Source: Candidatus Saccharimonadota bacterium
Lineage (GTDB): Bacteria > Patescibacteriota > Saccharimonadia > Saccharimonadales > Saccharimonadaceae
Assembly (NCBI GenBank): GCA_009777365.1
Contig: WRLZ01000008.1
Coordinates: 1 to 14,546, forward strand
Length of the DNA: 14,546 bases
Reading direction: 5' to 3'
Part shown: positions 1 to 5,239 of the stretch, piece by piece
How positions within the stretch are numbered: position 1 is the first letter of the stretch
Layout: every line of letters begins with the position of its first letter
Notes under the pieces: generated by a model
The model's input: the letters and a program-made list of their open reading frames with translations, nothing else
Databases searched by the model: none
What the model was told of the DNA's origin: nothing
Position numbers and translations under genes: made by a program

Positions 1-272
1 GCTCGAGTGAGCTGAAGCAGATCCGATTTGGGCTGAAAATAGGCGAAAACGACCTCAATATAAAACTTCGTAAAGTCAAGGAGTTTCTTGAGGAGGGGGA
101 TCGTGTGCGCTTGACACTCGTTCTTCGGGGACGTGAGATGGCTCACCAAGACCTCGGGATAGAGTTCATACAAAAAGTTGCTGCGAGCTTGGCAGACGTG
201 GCCGTTCAAGATGGCCCTGTACAAAAAGCTGGTCGCAACATGAGCATTAACGTAAGGAGAAAAAATGCCTAA
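1..272 (+). CDS. infC: Translation initiation factor IF-3, C-terminal part (5' end outside window)
   Basis: The frame starting at base 3 encodes 89 residues ending in a TAA at 270-272. IF-3 binds the 30S subunit, keeps it apart from 50S and checks the initiator tRNA-start codon pairing. The visible part is the IF-3 C-terminal domain: KQIRFGLKIGENDL, then EFLEEGDRVRLTLVLRGREM, the family's hallmark segment with FRGREM appearing as LRGREM, followed by a helix ending in a basic tail. The stop overlaps the start of rpmI by eight bases, so translation of the two is probably coupled. infC-rpmI-rplT is the classic bacterial order, which supports the call. The start and N-terminal domain lie before the window, so nothing can be said about the start codon. 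Confidence 0.95.
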   Translation, partial: SSELKQIRFGLKIGENDLNIKLRKVKEFLEEGDRVRLTLVLRGREMAHQDLGIEFIQKVAASLADVAVQDGPVQKAGRNMSINVRRKNA

Positions 273-459
273 AATGAAGACCCATAAGGGCACCGCCAAA
301 AGAGTAAGGCTAACAGCTTCGCAAAAAATTTTGCGAGAGCGAGCTTTTGGCAACCATATTCTCGCGAAAAAGAGTAAAAGTCGTAAGCGCAATATGGCAA
401 CCAGTGCAGAGATTACTGGTAAAATCGCAAAGAATGTTCGTCGTGCCCTCGCAAAATAA
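265..459 (+). CDS. rpmI: 50S ribosomal protein L35
   Basis: This 64-residue, very basic protein opens with MPKMKTHKGTAKR and has the L35 signature KMKTHKGTAKRVRLTASQKI; the length is normal for bacterial L35. L35 is a small component of the large ribosomal subunit. The start is set by AAGGAG at 254-259, five bases before the ATG, and the Shine-Dalgarno and start codon both lie inside the 3' end of infC. A 74-base spacer separates it from rplT. In many bacteria L20 represses this operon by binding its mRNA; no such site was identified here. Confidence 0.97.
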   Translation: MPKMKTHKGTAKRVRLTASQKILRERAFGNHILAKKSKSRKRNMATSAEITGKIAKNVRRALAK

Positions 460-533
460 TTGCGGTAGAAATACTTAAAGGCGCAGTAAAATAATTACTA
501 CGAAACCGACGAAGAGAAAGGAATAATCATAGA

Positions 534-887
534 ATGAGGATAAAAAGAGGAGTTGCGGCGCGTGCTAAGCACAAGAAGGTGCTGAAGCAGGCGAAAGGAA
601 TGCAGCACTATCGAACACGAAGTTTTCGATTGGCAAAGCAAGGTGTTATCAAGGCTCTACGCTACGCGTATCGAGACCGACGAAACAAGAAGCGTGATCT
701 TAGAAGCATCTGGATCACCCGTATAAACAACGCGGCGCGAGAGCATGGTGTGTCTTATAGTGTTCTAATCAATGCAATGAAGGCGAAGAATATAAAGCTG
801 GATCGTAAGGTCTTGGCTGATATTGCCGTGAATGAGCCAGTTGCTTTTGCGGCGGTTATTAAAGCCGCGACTACTACCGGGAAGTAA
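534..887 (+). CDS. rplT: 50S ribosomal protein L20
   Basis: The 117-residue basic protein begins [20 protein letters not shown] and includes [12 protein letters not shown] and [20 protein letters not shown], all strongly conserved in L20. Length is typical. L20 is an early 23S rRNA-binding assembly protein of the large subunit and, in several bacteria, an autogenous repressor of rpmI-rplT. A purine-rich AAAGGA lies about 11 bases before the ATG (517-522), a usable but rather distant Shine-Dalgarno. It is the last gene of this (+) operon: a hairpin (915-931) and a strong terminator (952-977) follow. Confidence 0.97.
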   Translation: MRIKRGVAARAKHKKVLKQAKGMQHYRTRSFRLAKQGVIKALRYAYRDRRNKKRDLRSIWITRINNAAREHGVSYSVLINAMKAKNIKLDRKVLADIAVNEPVAFAAVIKAATTTGK

Positions 888-914
888 ACGACTTCGCTCC
901 TAGGGAGCCTACGG

Positions 915-931
915 CATCGGTTGCACCGATG
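915..931 (+). other. Hairpin in the rplT 3' untranslated region
   Basis: CATCGGT (915-921) and ACCGATG (925-931) form a perfect 7-bp stem with a 3-base loop. There is no T-run after it, so it is not a terminator by itself. It sits between the rplT stop and the terminator and may protect the transcript 3' end; that role is inference. Confidence 0.5.
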
Positions 932-951
932 GTTTGGAGAAAACAGAAGTC

Positions 952-977
952 AAAAAAGCCCCTTTGGGGGCTTTTTT
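952..977. terminator. Bidirectional intrinsic terminator between rplT and rnpB
   Basis: AAAAAAGCCCC (952-962) pairs with GGGGCTTTTTT (967-977) around a TTTG loop. On the (+) strand the stem is followed by its own T-run and closes the rplT operon. On the (-) strand the same stem ends in a T-run eight bases after the 3' end of the RNase P RNA, so one site can end two converging transcripts. Confidence 0.85.
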
Positions 978-984
978 GCGTAAT

Positions 985-1320
985 TGGCCTATCTATAAGC
1001 TGGGTTTTGTTTTAGCGATCATCTATCTACTTTTGCAGTTGCCTACAAAATCTAGCGGTTATTATCGACTCCTTAACGGACCGTAAACTGGAGTCTCCTT
1101 GCAGCCAGTAGGGTTTACCTCACGTCTATGTCGCCATAGGCGCCTGTGGGCTCTTGCCCCACTCTTTTCACCTTTTCCCTGCGCTTTCGCACAAGGTAGT
1201 CTTGTTTCTGTGGCACTTTCCCTAGGATTGCTCCCGGTCGCCGTTAGCGACTACTGTGTCCTGTGCTGCCCAGACTTTCCTCTCGCAAGCAGAGCTTGCC
1301 AGCGATCACTCAATAGACCA
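985..1320 (-). ncRNA. rnpB: RNase P RNA, bacterial type
   Basis: RNase P RNA is the catalytic subunit that removes 5' leaders from pre-tRNAs. On the (-) strand the universally conserved 5' block GAGGAAAGTCTGGGC is present at about 1269-1283 and the 3' conserved block ACAAAACCCAGCTTAT at about 995-1010. The ends can be defined by helix P1: the (-) strand sequence from 1320 to 1313 pairs over eight bases (two G-U) with the sequence from 992 to 985. The resulting length is about 336 nt, within the bacterial A-type range. Upstream is a perfect consensus promoter that places the transcription start at about 1319; downstream is the terminator at 952-977. An open frame on the opposite strand at 1099-1326 is a shadow of this RNA. 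Confidence 0.95.
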
Positions 1321-1325
1321 ATGTA

Positions 1326-1354
1326 ATTATATCCCAAGTTGTGTATTCTGTCAA
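1326..1354 (-). promoter_or_regulatory. Consensus sigma-70 promoter of rnpB
   Basis: On the (-) strand TTGACA (1354-1349) and TATAAT (1331-1326) are separated by exactly 17 bases. Both hexamers match the consensus perfectly. The predicted start, about seven bases past the -10 box, is at 1319-1320, which is where helix P1 of the RNase P RNA begins. Confidence 0.9.
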
Positions 1355-1368
1355 TTATCTCGGGGTAG

Positions 1369-1388
1369 TTTGACACTAGCGTGTCAAA
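1369..1388. repeat. Short inverted repeat upstream of the rnpB promoter
   Basis: TTTGACAC (1369-1376) and GTGTCAAA (1381-1388) form a perfect 8-bp palindrome around TAGC. It lies between the candidate RNA at 1406-1506 and the rnpB promoter. It could be a weak terminator for that RNA (no T-run follows on the (-) strand), a protein-binding site, or a -35 box (TTGACA at 1370) for a (+) transcript, although no good -10 box sits at the right distance. The role is undecided. Confidence 0.45.
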
Positions 1389-1405
1389 TTTTCATAAAAT
1401 CATAA

Positions 1406-1506
1406 GCCTTCCAAGGACACAATACTTCCCTCTTACTTAAAGGGTGGTAGCCTAGATACGCCAGGCCCCTATATTAAAGTGTAGAAAATATGTGCCATCA
1501 GAAGGC
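1406..1506 (-). ncRNA. Candidate small structured RNA upstream of rnpB
   Basis: A good (-) promoter at 1541-1513 places the transcription start at 1506. The RNA would begin with GCCTTC (1506-1501), which pairs perfectly with GAAGGC (1411-1406) about 100 bases on, followed by the U-rich TTATGATTTTAT. Inside, further pairings make a long imperfect rod: GG-CACA with TGTG-T-CC, TTTTC with GGGAA, ACTTTAA with TTTAAGT (one mismatch) and an apical GCCT/AGGC stem. There is no open frame of note. Length and rod shape recall 4.5S or 6S RNA, but the conserved SRP core (GTCAGG, GGAA tetraloop, AGCAGC) is absent, so SRP RNA is unlikely. Coincidence of promoter start and stem start is the main support. Confidence 0.45.
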
Positions 1507-1512
1507 ATCTTA

Positions 1513-1541
1513 ATTATATCTCGAGTTAGATTGTATTGCAA
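1513..1541 (-). promoter_or_regulatory. Promoter of the candidate RNA at 1406-1506
   Basis: TTGCAA (1541-1536) and TATAAT (1518-1513) on the (-) strand are separated by 17 bases. The -10 box is perfect and the -35 box matches at five of six positions (only its fifth differs is not exact: C for A at position four, A for C at position five, so four of six). It begins 13 bases after the stop of the M50 protease gene, so it is not that gene's promoter. Confidence 0.65.
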
Positions 1542-1553
1542 GTATCCGGGGTA

Positions 1554-2183
1554 CTAATATAGGAAGAGGAGGCGAGGGAAAAGCTCGGTTAGGATCCAGT
1601 GCATTACTGTGCTGATAATAATGGCGATCACGGTGCCGCCGAGGAAAAATATGGCTAGGATCAGCAAGAAGCCGAATTGTTCGATTTTATCAAAAATTGG
1701 TCTAATATAATCCGGGGCTAGCGCATAGAGAACCCGGCTGCCGTCTAGTGGAGGGATTGGGAACATGTTGAAGATTGCGAGGCTTAGGTTAATTTGTACG
1801 AAAATGCTCAAAATATCTAGCATAATACCGCTTGGGCTAGTAAAGACTAGTACAGCGAAGCCGATAAATGACAGTATAAAATTAGTCAGTGGACCAGAGA
1901 TAGCCACGAGAGCCATGCCCCACACGCCAAATTTTAGGTTGGTAGTGTTAATAGGGACAGGTTTAGCGCCGCCGATGACCGGCCCTCCCATTATAATCAT
2001 CATGACGGGGAGAAGGAATGATAGGAAGAGGTCAAAATGAGCGAAGGGGTTGAGGGATAGGCGGCCGTTTTCCTTGGCAGTGTCGTCGCCGAGCCAATAA
2101 GCAACTAGCCCGTGTGCAAATTCGTGCAAAATCATTGCTACGACTAGCACTAAGATGGCGATGATGACAAACGAAAGATCCAT
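1554..2183 (-). CDS. M50-family (site-2-protease-like) membrane zinc metalloprotease
   Basis: The 209-residue protein is almost entirely hydrophobic, with about five or six membrane segments. HEFAH at residues 20-24 is the HExxH zinc motif in the first membrane segment, and NMFPIPPLDG (139-148) supplies the third zinc ligand, Asp147. Both are diagnostic of site-2 proteases, which cut membrane-bound substrates within the bilayer. There is no PDZ domain, so it resembles the short SpoIVFB/rhomboid-sized M50 branch. NPFAHFD follows the first motif as in many M50 proteins. Its start lies 16 bases after the rpmB stop, with GGAG nine bases before the ATG, so it is probably cotranscribed with rpmB. 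The substrate is unknown; PspC-like and anti-sigma-like membrane proteins are typical targets but no link is shown here. Confidence 0.88.
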   Translation of the reverse strand: MDLSFVIIAILVLVVAMILHEFAHGLVAYWLGDDTAKENGRLSLNPFAHFDLFLSFLLPVMMIIMGGPVIGGAKPVPINTTNLKFGVWGMALVAISGPLTNFILSFIGFAVLVFTSPSGIMLDILSIFVQINLSLAIFNMFPIPPLDGSRVLYALAPDYIRPIFDKIEQFGFLLILAIFFLGGTVIAIIISTVMHWILTELFPRLLFLY

Positions 2184-2199
2184 CCCGCCCTACTCCGCT

Positions 2200-2388
2200 T
2201 TAGAGAATACCTTTTTTACGGAGGGTTCGGATTGCCGCTGAGCTTAGATTCATAGTAACTTTTTTGCCGTCAAGCATGAAAGTTTTCTTCTGAACGTTAG
2301 GCTTGAACTTTCGCTTGGTTCGGTGAAGCGAAAAGCTAACGTTGTTGCCGCTCATTGTTTTTTTACCAGTCAATTCACATACTGCCAT
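2200..2388 (-). CDS. rpmB: 50S ribosomal protein L28
   Basis: This 62-residue basic protein begins MAVCELTGKKTMSGNNVSFS and contains HRTKRKFKPNVQKK, both characteristic of L28 (the family form is CxxxGKxxxxGNxVSHSxxxTKRxFxPNLQ). L28 is a large-subunit protein. The Shine-Dalgarno AAAGGA is nine bases before the ATG. Transcription probably starts at about 2513, giving an unusually long leader of about 125 bases with two hairpins, one of them inside a 43-bp sequence repeated elsewhere in the window. The M50 protease gene follows 16 bases downstream. Confidence 0.93.
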   Translation of the reverse strand: MAVCELTGKKTMSGNNVSFSLHRTKRKFKPNVQKKTFMLDGKKVTMNLSSAAIRTLRKKGIL

Positions 2389-2422
2389 AATAATATATCC
2401 TTTAACTTATTTGAATGCTACA

Positions 2423-2465
2423 ATCGTTCGTCCGAAGTGAATTCGGACTCACTACTAAAGAGCCT
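2423..2465. repeat. 43-bp repeat, copy 1 (in the rpmB leader)
   Basis: These 43 bases are identical to 7645-7687. The core is a perfect 7-bp hairpin, GTCCGAA (2430-2436) with TTCGGAC (2442-2448); an alternative, mutually exclusive stem AGTGA/TCACT is also possible. It lies in the predicted 5' untranslated region of rpmB, about 35 bases before its start codon, in the same orientation relative to the downstream gene as copy 2. Confidence 0.9.
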
Positions 2466-2469
2466 GCGG

Positions 2470-2490
2470 CAAAGCGCCATGGGCGCTTTG
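2470..2490. other. Second hairpin in the rpmB leader
   Basis: CAAAGCGCC (2470-2478) and GGCGCTTTG (2482-2490) form a perfect 9-bp stem with a 3-base loop, five bases from the 43-bp repeat. No T-run follows on the (-) strand, so it is more likely a leader structure or protein-binding site than a terminator. It is not shared with copy 2 of the repeat, where a different hairpin-prone sequence takes its place. Confidence 0.6.
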
Positions 2491-2519
2491 GTTGTGCTCG
2501 ATCGCGCATACTCTATGTT

Positions 2520-2548
2520 ATTTTATCATACACCTGATTAAATTGCAA
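2520..2548 (-). promoter_or_regulatory. Probable promoter of rpmB and the M50 gene
   Basis: TTGCAA (2548-2543) and TAAAAT (2525-2520) are 17 bases apart on the (-) strand, and the -10 box is extended by TGA directly upstream. The -35 box lies in the last codons of the lactamase-fold gene. The predicted start is near 2513. Confidence 0.6.
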
Positions 2549-3179
2549 GCTCCAGATGGCGGATTTGCATGACGGGCGGAATATCGTTTGGAGATTTGAG
2601 CTTTAGTTTCTTTTCTTCCACGACTGTAGCCTTAAGTTCCTTCAGAAACGCGCTCAAATCGTCCCCGGGGACCTCGTAATTCAGACCCCGTTGGGCAAAA
2701 TGGATAGGTATGACGATTTTCGGCTCGATTTTGGAAATGAGCTTGGTGGCCGCAACGCCGTCAAGCGTGTAGCCTCCGCCGCCGACAGGCAGGATCAAGA
2801 CGTCGACCATGCCAAGGTTTTCCAAATCCTGCTCGCCCAGGTTATCCATAATGTTTCCAAAGACACCTATTTTGATGTCGTCGGTAGATATGTTATATAA
2901 GGTACTTCTTTTTTTGCCTTCGCGCGGGTCGTCAATACGTCGTGCGACCGCAAAGCCGTTGATTTCCGTGCCAGCTATTTCATACTCGCCTTCTCCGCAG
3001 AAGCTAAGATGGAAGTCTTTCTCGTCTGCCAACAGGTCGTGCTCAGTGGCGATCTGAATTGCCCGCTTGTCTGAAAGGTTTTTTAGGCCGGAACGTTTCC
3101 GGTTGGCATCAAAGACAAATAGGGCGCGTTTAGTGTCCAATGTCCAGCAATTTCCACCTCTATATTCAATTTCTAGCAT
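2538..3179 (-). CDS. UlaG-like metallo-beta-lactamase-fold protein lacking the usual zinc motif
   Basis: The 213-residue protein starts MLEIEYRGGNCWTL, matching the first strands of the UlaG/Lactamase_B_3 group, and ends with VDVLILPVGGGGYTLD (125-140) and PKIVIPIHF (153-161), which are the group's late strand-loop motifs and include a conserved His160. The family is normally a zinc-dependent hydrolase. However, the HxHxDH metal motif expected after the second strand pair is not visible: around residues 40-57 only isolated histidines occur (H47, H57). It may therefore be catalytically altered or a binding protein. The Shine-Dalgarno AAGGAG stands eight bases before the ATG. It is downstream of the winged-helix gene and upstream of rpmB. 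The substrate is unknown. Confidence 0.75.
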   Translation of the reverse strand: MLEIEYRGGNCWTLDTKRALFVFDANRKRSGLKNLSDKRAIQIATEHDLLADEKDFHLSFCGEGEYEIAGTEINGFAVARRIDDPREGKKRSTLYNISTDDIKIGVFGNIMDNLGEQDLENLGMVDVLILPVGGGGYTLDGVAATKLISKIEPKIVIPIHFAQRGLNYEVPGDDLSAFLKELKATVVEEKKLKLKSPNDIPPVMQIRHLELAI

Positions 3180-3201
3180 TTATATAACTCCTTCTTATAT
3201 T

Positions 3202-3230
3202 AAGATACCATAGATCGGGTTTTATTTCTA
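3202..3230 (-). promoter_or_regulatory. Possible promoter of the lactamase-fold gene
   Basis: TAGAAA (3230-3225) and TATCTT (3207-3202) are 17 bases apart on the (-) strand, each matching consensus at four of six positions. The predicted start near 3195 would give a leader of about 15 bases containing the Shine-Dalgarno. It is weaker than the other promoters in this window. Confidence 0.35.
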
Positions 3231-3279
3231 GAGGTTTTGTGGCAGGCTGAGGCGCTAGGCTTGGGATTATAGGTAGAGA

Positions 3280-3945
3280 TTAGGCTCTATGGGAAGAAGA
3301 TTTGACTAGGTCGTAGTCGTCGATTACTGTAGTGTAGCCGCCGCTAAGGACGCTGAGCAGGAAGCGGTCACGCATGCTGAGGCGGTATTCAAAGTCCGTG
3401 GCAGGCATGATTGCGTAATTTATTTCCCTTTCCAGCTTCCGCTCTAGATCTTTGGCCCAACGGGAGATGCGGTCGCCTATATCGTCGCCAACAATAAAGA
3501 TGTCCAGGCCGTCCGGGCGGCGGCGTTTCATAATAAGCAAGGCACTAATCATAGGGCGGACAGGCAGGAGTAGCTTTTCCCATACTTCCGCCGATTGTTC
3601 TAGCGATGGGAGATGTTCAACTTTTTTATATGTACGTTTGGAAAAAAGTTGAATGAAGTCGTTGTAATGGTCAAATTTTTTATCCAGTCCGTAATATATT
3701 TTATTGGAGACATTATGCTCCATAACCATGCCGATAGACTTCATGTTGTCGAGTTCGCGGCGGATGGAGTTGACTTGCTCTTTGATGGTGTCGGAAAGCT
3801 CGCGGATATAGTAGGTTTTGTTTGGTTCGGTGAAGAATAAACGAAGGAGCTTGGCGCGGGTCTTGCTGCCAAAAAGTTTGTCGAGCTTTTCGCCGCCCTC
3901 TTTCTGCTTGTCTGGTTCTATGACTATTATCTTCTTTGCCGTCAT
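3280..3945 (-). CDS. Winged-helix DNA-binding protein with a nucleotidyltransferase-like C-terminal domain
   Basis: The 221-residue soluble protein has two parts. Residues 20-90 form a winged helix: KLFGSKTRAKLLRLFF, then YYIRELSDTIKEQVNSIRRE as the helix-turn-helix, and a wing ending NKIYYGLDKK. Residues 130-200 look like a minimal nucleotidyltransferase fold: SALLIMKRRRPDGLDIFIVG, then FEYRLSMRDRFLLSVL. The canonical GSxxRGxxxxxSDxDL catalytic motif is missing; only LDIFIVGDD corresponds loosely to the second acidic strand. It is thus probably a transcription regulator with an inactive transferase-like sensor, a domain pairing seen often in CPR genomes and archaea. A possible promoter lies in the 3' end of miaA, with a leader of about 85 bases. 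Nothing shows what it regulates. Confidence 0.65.
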   Translation of the reverse strand: MTAKKIIVIEPDKQKEGGEKLDKLFGSKTRAKLLRLFFTEPNKTYYIRELSDTIKEQVNSIRRELDNMKSIGMVMEHNVSNKIYYGLDKKFDHYNDFIQLFSKRTYKKVEHLPSLEQSAEVWEKLLLPVRPMISALLIMKRRRPDGLDIFIVGDDIGDRISRWAKDLERKLEREINYAIMPATDFEYRLSMRDRFLLSVLSGGYTTVIDDYDLVKSSSHRA

Positions 3946-4036
3946 TTGATTCTTTCTACTTCATTAATGTCTACTTTCGGCATAATCGGGCATAGCTTTG
4001 GAAGGAAAAATAATTTTTCTTCGCTCGCTTATTTTG

Positions 4037-4064
4037 ATTATACATTAATTTAATTATTTTGCAA
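4037..4064 (-). promoter_or_regulatory. Possible promoter of the winged-helix gene
   Basis: TTGCAA (4064-4059) and a perfect TATAAT (4042-4037) are 16 bases apart on the (-) strand. The -35 box lies within the last codons of miaA. The predicted start is near 4030, leaving an AT-rich leader of about 85 bases before the ATG at 3945. Confidence 0.5.
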
Positions 4065-4865
4065 GTTTTGCGATAGCTCGTTAAAATACTTATTTAATTC
4101 TTGTTCGGCTTGGCTCAAAGATAGCCACTTAATAAAATTATTGCGTTTCCACCAAGTTATTTGGCGACGAGCGAGATGCCAGTCGTCAAAGAAGAAGAGC
4201 TCCTTGGCTTTGTCCAGCGAGATCTCTCCGGCAAAGTATTGTCTCAAGATGGGGTAGATGTTGCCTTTCATGGCTTCGTTATCCCAGCCGTATTCCTCGG
4301 ATAGTCGCCTGGCTTCCTCAAAGACTCCTGGGGTGAAGATGTTGCTTTCTGCCCTGTTCTTAATACGTTCCCTGAGGATGTCGCGCGGGGTGTCGATACC
4401 TATGAGCAAGAAGCGGTCAAATTTTTTATCCAGGTTGGTGCGTCGATCGGTTTCGTCCGCGAATCGGCCACGGAAAGTGTAATCAAAGACGATCGCATCT
4501 ATGTACAGTCCTGTTCCGCCGACGATGACAGGTAGTCCTCCTCTGGCGAAAATATCGTCGATCGCAGAGAGAGTGTAGGATTTGAAATCGGCGACCGAGA
4601 AGGATTGGTTGGCCTCGACTATATCTAAACCCCAATGTCGCACAATATTCTGCTCATCTGGAGTTGGCTTGGCGGTGCCAATATCGAAGCCTTTGTAGAT
4701 TGCTCGAGAGTCGGCGGAGATGATTTCTATGCCGGATGGAAAAACTTTGCGGAAAGCTGTATCGTCATTCCATTTTTGGGCGAGGCTTAGGCTGACGCCA
4801 GTCTTGCCGCTTGCGGTTGGGCCGAGGACGATGGGGATGCGTGGGTGTTGGTTGTCTTTTGTCAT
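4050..4865 (-). CDS. miaA: tRNA dimethylallyltransferase
   Basis: MiaA adds a dimethylallyl group to N6 of adenosine 37 in tRNAs reading codons that start with U. The 271-residue protein has the P-loop GPTASGKT (15-22), the substrate segment ISADSRAIYKGFDIGTAKP at about 49-67, VVGGTGLYIDAI at about residue 115 (as VIVGGTGLYIDAI), and near the C-terminus WHLARRQITWWKR, the tRNA-contacting helix usually seen as YAKRQxTWFR. It is slightly shorter than the usual 300 residues, with the loss in the middle insertion domain. There is no Shine-Dalgarno; an extended -10 box sits six bases before the ATG, so the mRNA should be leaderless. It is transcribed divergently from the small membrane-protein gene at 4984. 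Confidence 0.95.
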   Translation of the reverse strand: MTKDNQHPRIPIVLGPTASGKTGVSLSLAQKWNDDTAFRKVFPSGIEIISADSRAIYKGFDIGTAKPTPDEQNIVRHWGLDIVEANQSFSVADFKSYTLSAIDDIFARGGLPVIVGGTGLYIDAIVFDYTFRGRFADETDRRTNLDKKFDRFLLIGIDTPRDILRERIKNRAESNIFTPGVFEEARRLSEEYGWDNEAMKGNIYPILRQYFAGEISLDKAKELFFFDDWHLARRQITWWKRNNFIKWLSLSQAEQELNKYFNELSQNLQNN

Positions 4866-4867
4866 GC

Positions 4868-4896
4868 TTGCATTATATCATATATTGTAATACACT
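4868..4896 (+). promoter_or_regulatory. Upstream (+) promoter P1 in front of the 28-bp repeat, copy 1
   Basis: TTGCAT (4868-4873) and TACACT (4891-4896) are 17 bases apart. It overlaps the miaA promoter on the other strand, so the two should compete. Nine bases after its -10 box begins the 28-bp repeat, exactly as at 13297-13335. Confidence 0.45.
4872..4880 (-). promoter_or_regulatory. Extended -10 promoter of miaA, leaderless
   Basis: TGATATAAT (4880-4872) combines a perfect -10 box with the TGn extension. No -35 box is recognisable. Exactly six bases separate the -10 box from the ATG at 4865, so transcription should begin at or next to the start codon. Confidence 0.7.
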
Positions 4897-4905
4897 GGTA
4901 TTGAA

Positions 4906-4933
4906 CCCTGAAACGAGTGGGTGGGGGTTGGGT
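4906..4933 (+). repeat. 28-bp G-rich leader repeat, copy 1
   Basis: These 28 bases, beginning CCCTGAAACGAGTGGG, are identical to 13335-13362. Both copies follow a candidate promoter by nine bases and precede a second promoter containing ATTGACTTTT. The runs GGG, GGGGG and GGG make it a potential G-quadruplex sequence, though this copy lacks the fourth GGG present after copy 2. Confidence 0.9.
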
Positions 4934-4945
4934 GTGGCTTTGTTA

Positions 4946-4974
4946 TTGACTTTTATGCTGGGTTGTGATACGAT
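4946..4974 (+). promoter_or_regulatory. Second (+) promoter P2 of the small membrane-protein gene
   Basis: TTGACT (4946-4951) and TACGAT (4969-4974) are 17 bases apart. The ATG at 4984 lies nine bases after the -10 box, so a transcript from here would have a leader of only two or three bases. Confidence 0.55.
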
Positions 4975-4983
4975 GGTAGTAGT

Positions 4984-5214
4984 ATGGAAGAGCGTTTGTG
5001 GCATGTCCTTGAGTTGATATTGTGCATTATAGTTTGTACGATTTTTTGTGAGTTCTTTCACGGGTTTTGGAGGAAGAGCTTTCGCCAAGTGGCTGGCTTT
5101 TTGGGGTTTGGGGCCAGGAGATCTGGCAGGACAAAGAAAAAGACTGCGATCAAGCCGAGACGGGTAAGGAAGCCTGCCCTGGTTTCGGATGATATTGAGA
5201 TGTTTTTTGAATAA
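4984..5214 (+). CDS. Small single-pass membrane protein, function unknown
   Basis: The 76-residue protein is not recognised. Residues 5-27 (centred on LELILCIIVCTIFCEFF) are a hydrophobic segment with four cysteines nearby or within it, suitable as an N-terminal membrane anchor. Residues 35-66 are strongly basic (RRSGRTKKK, KPRRVRKP), and the end is acidic and aromatic (DDIEMFFE). The basic stretch after the membrane segment predicts a cytoplasmic tail. There is no Shine-Dalgarno; the ATG is nine bases after the P2 -10 box. It precedes alr by 25 bases, and the alr promoter overlaps its 3' end. The double-promoter layout with the 28-bp repeat argues for an actual gene. Composition is compatible with a nucleic-acid- or phospholipid-contacting tail, but no function is claimed. 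Confidence 0.55.
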   Translation: MEERLWHVLELILCIIVCTIFCEFFHGFWRKSFRQVAGFLGFGARRSGRTKKKTAIKPRRVRKPALVSDDIEMFFE

Positions 5215-5224
5215 TATTGTGGTG

Positions 5225-5233
5225 TGGTAGAAT
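5225..5233 (+). promoter_or_regulatory. Extended -10 promoter of alr, leaderless
   Basis: TGGTAGAAT (5225-5233) is an extended -10 box with one mismatch. Exactly six bases lie between it and the alr ATG. TTTTGA at 5205-5210 is the only -35 candidate at 17 bases and is weak. Transcription should begin at the start codon. Confidence 0.55.
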
Positions 5234-5239
5234 TAGGGT

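Noticed and set aside
1099..1326. 75-residue open frame on the (+) strand
   Set aside because: It is entirely antisense to the RNase P RNA, whose conserved blocks and promoter are clear.
2430..2490. The two hairpins as an intrinsic terminator of the lactamase-fold gene
   Set aside because: Neither stem is followed by a T-run on the (-) strand, and a promoter for rpmB lies before them, so they are more likely leader structures.
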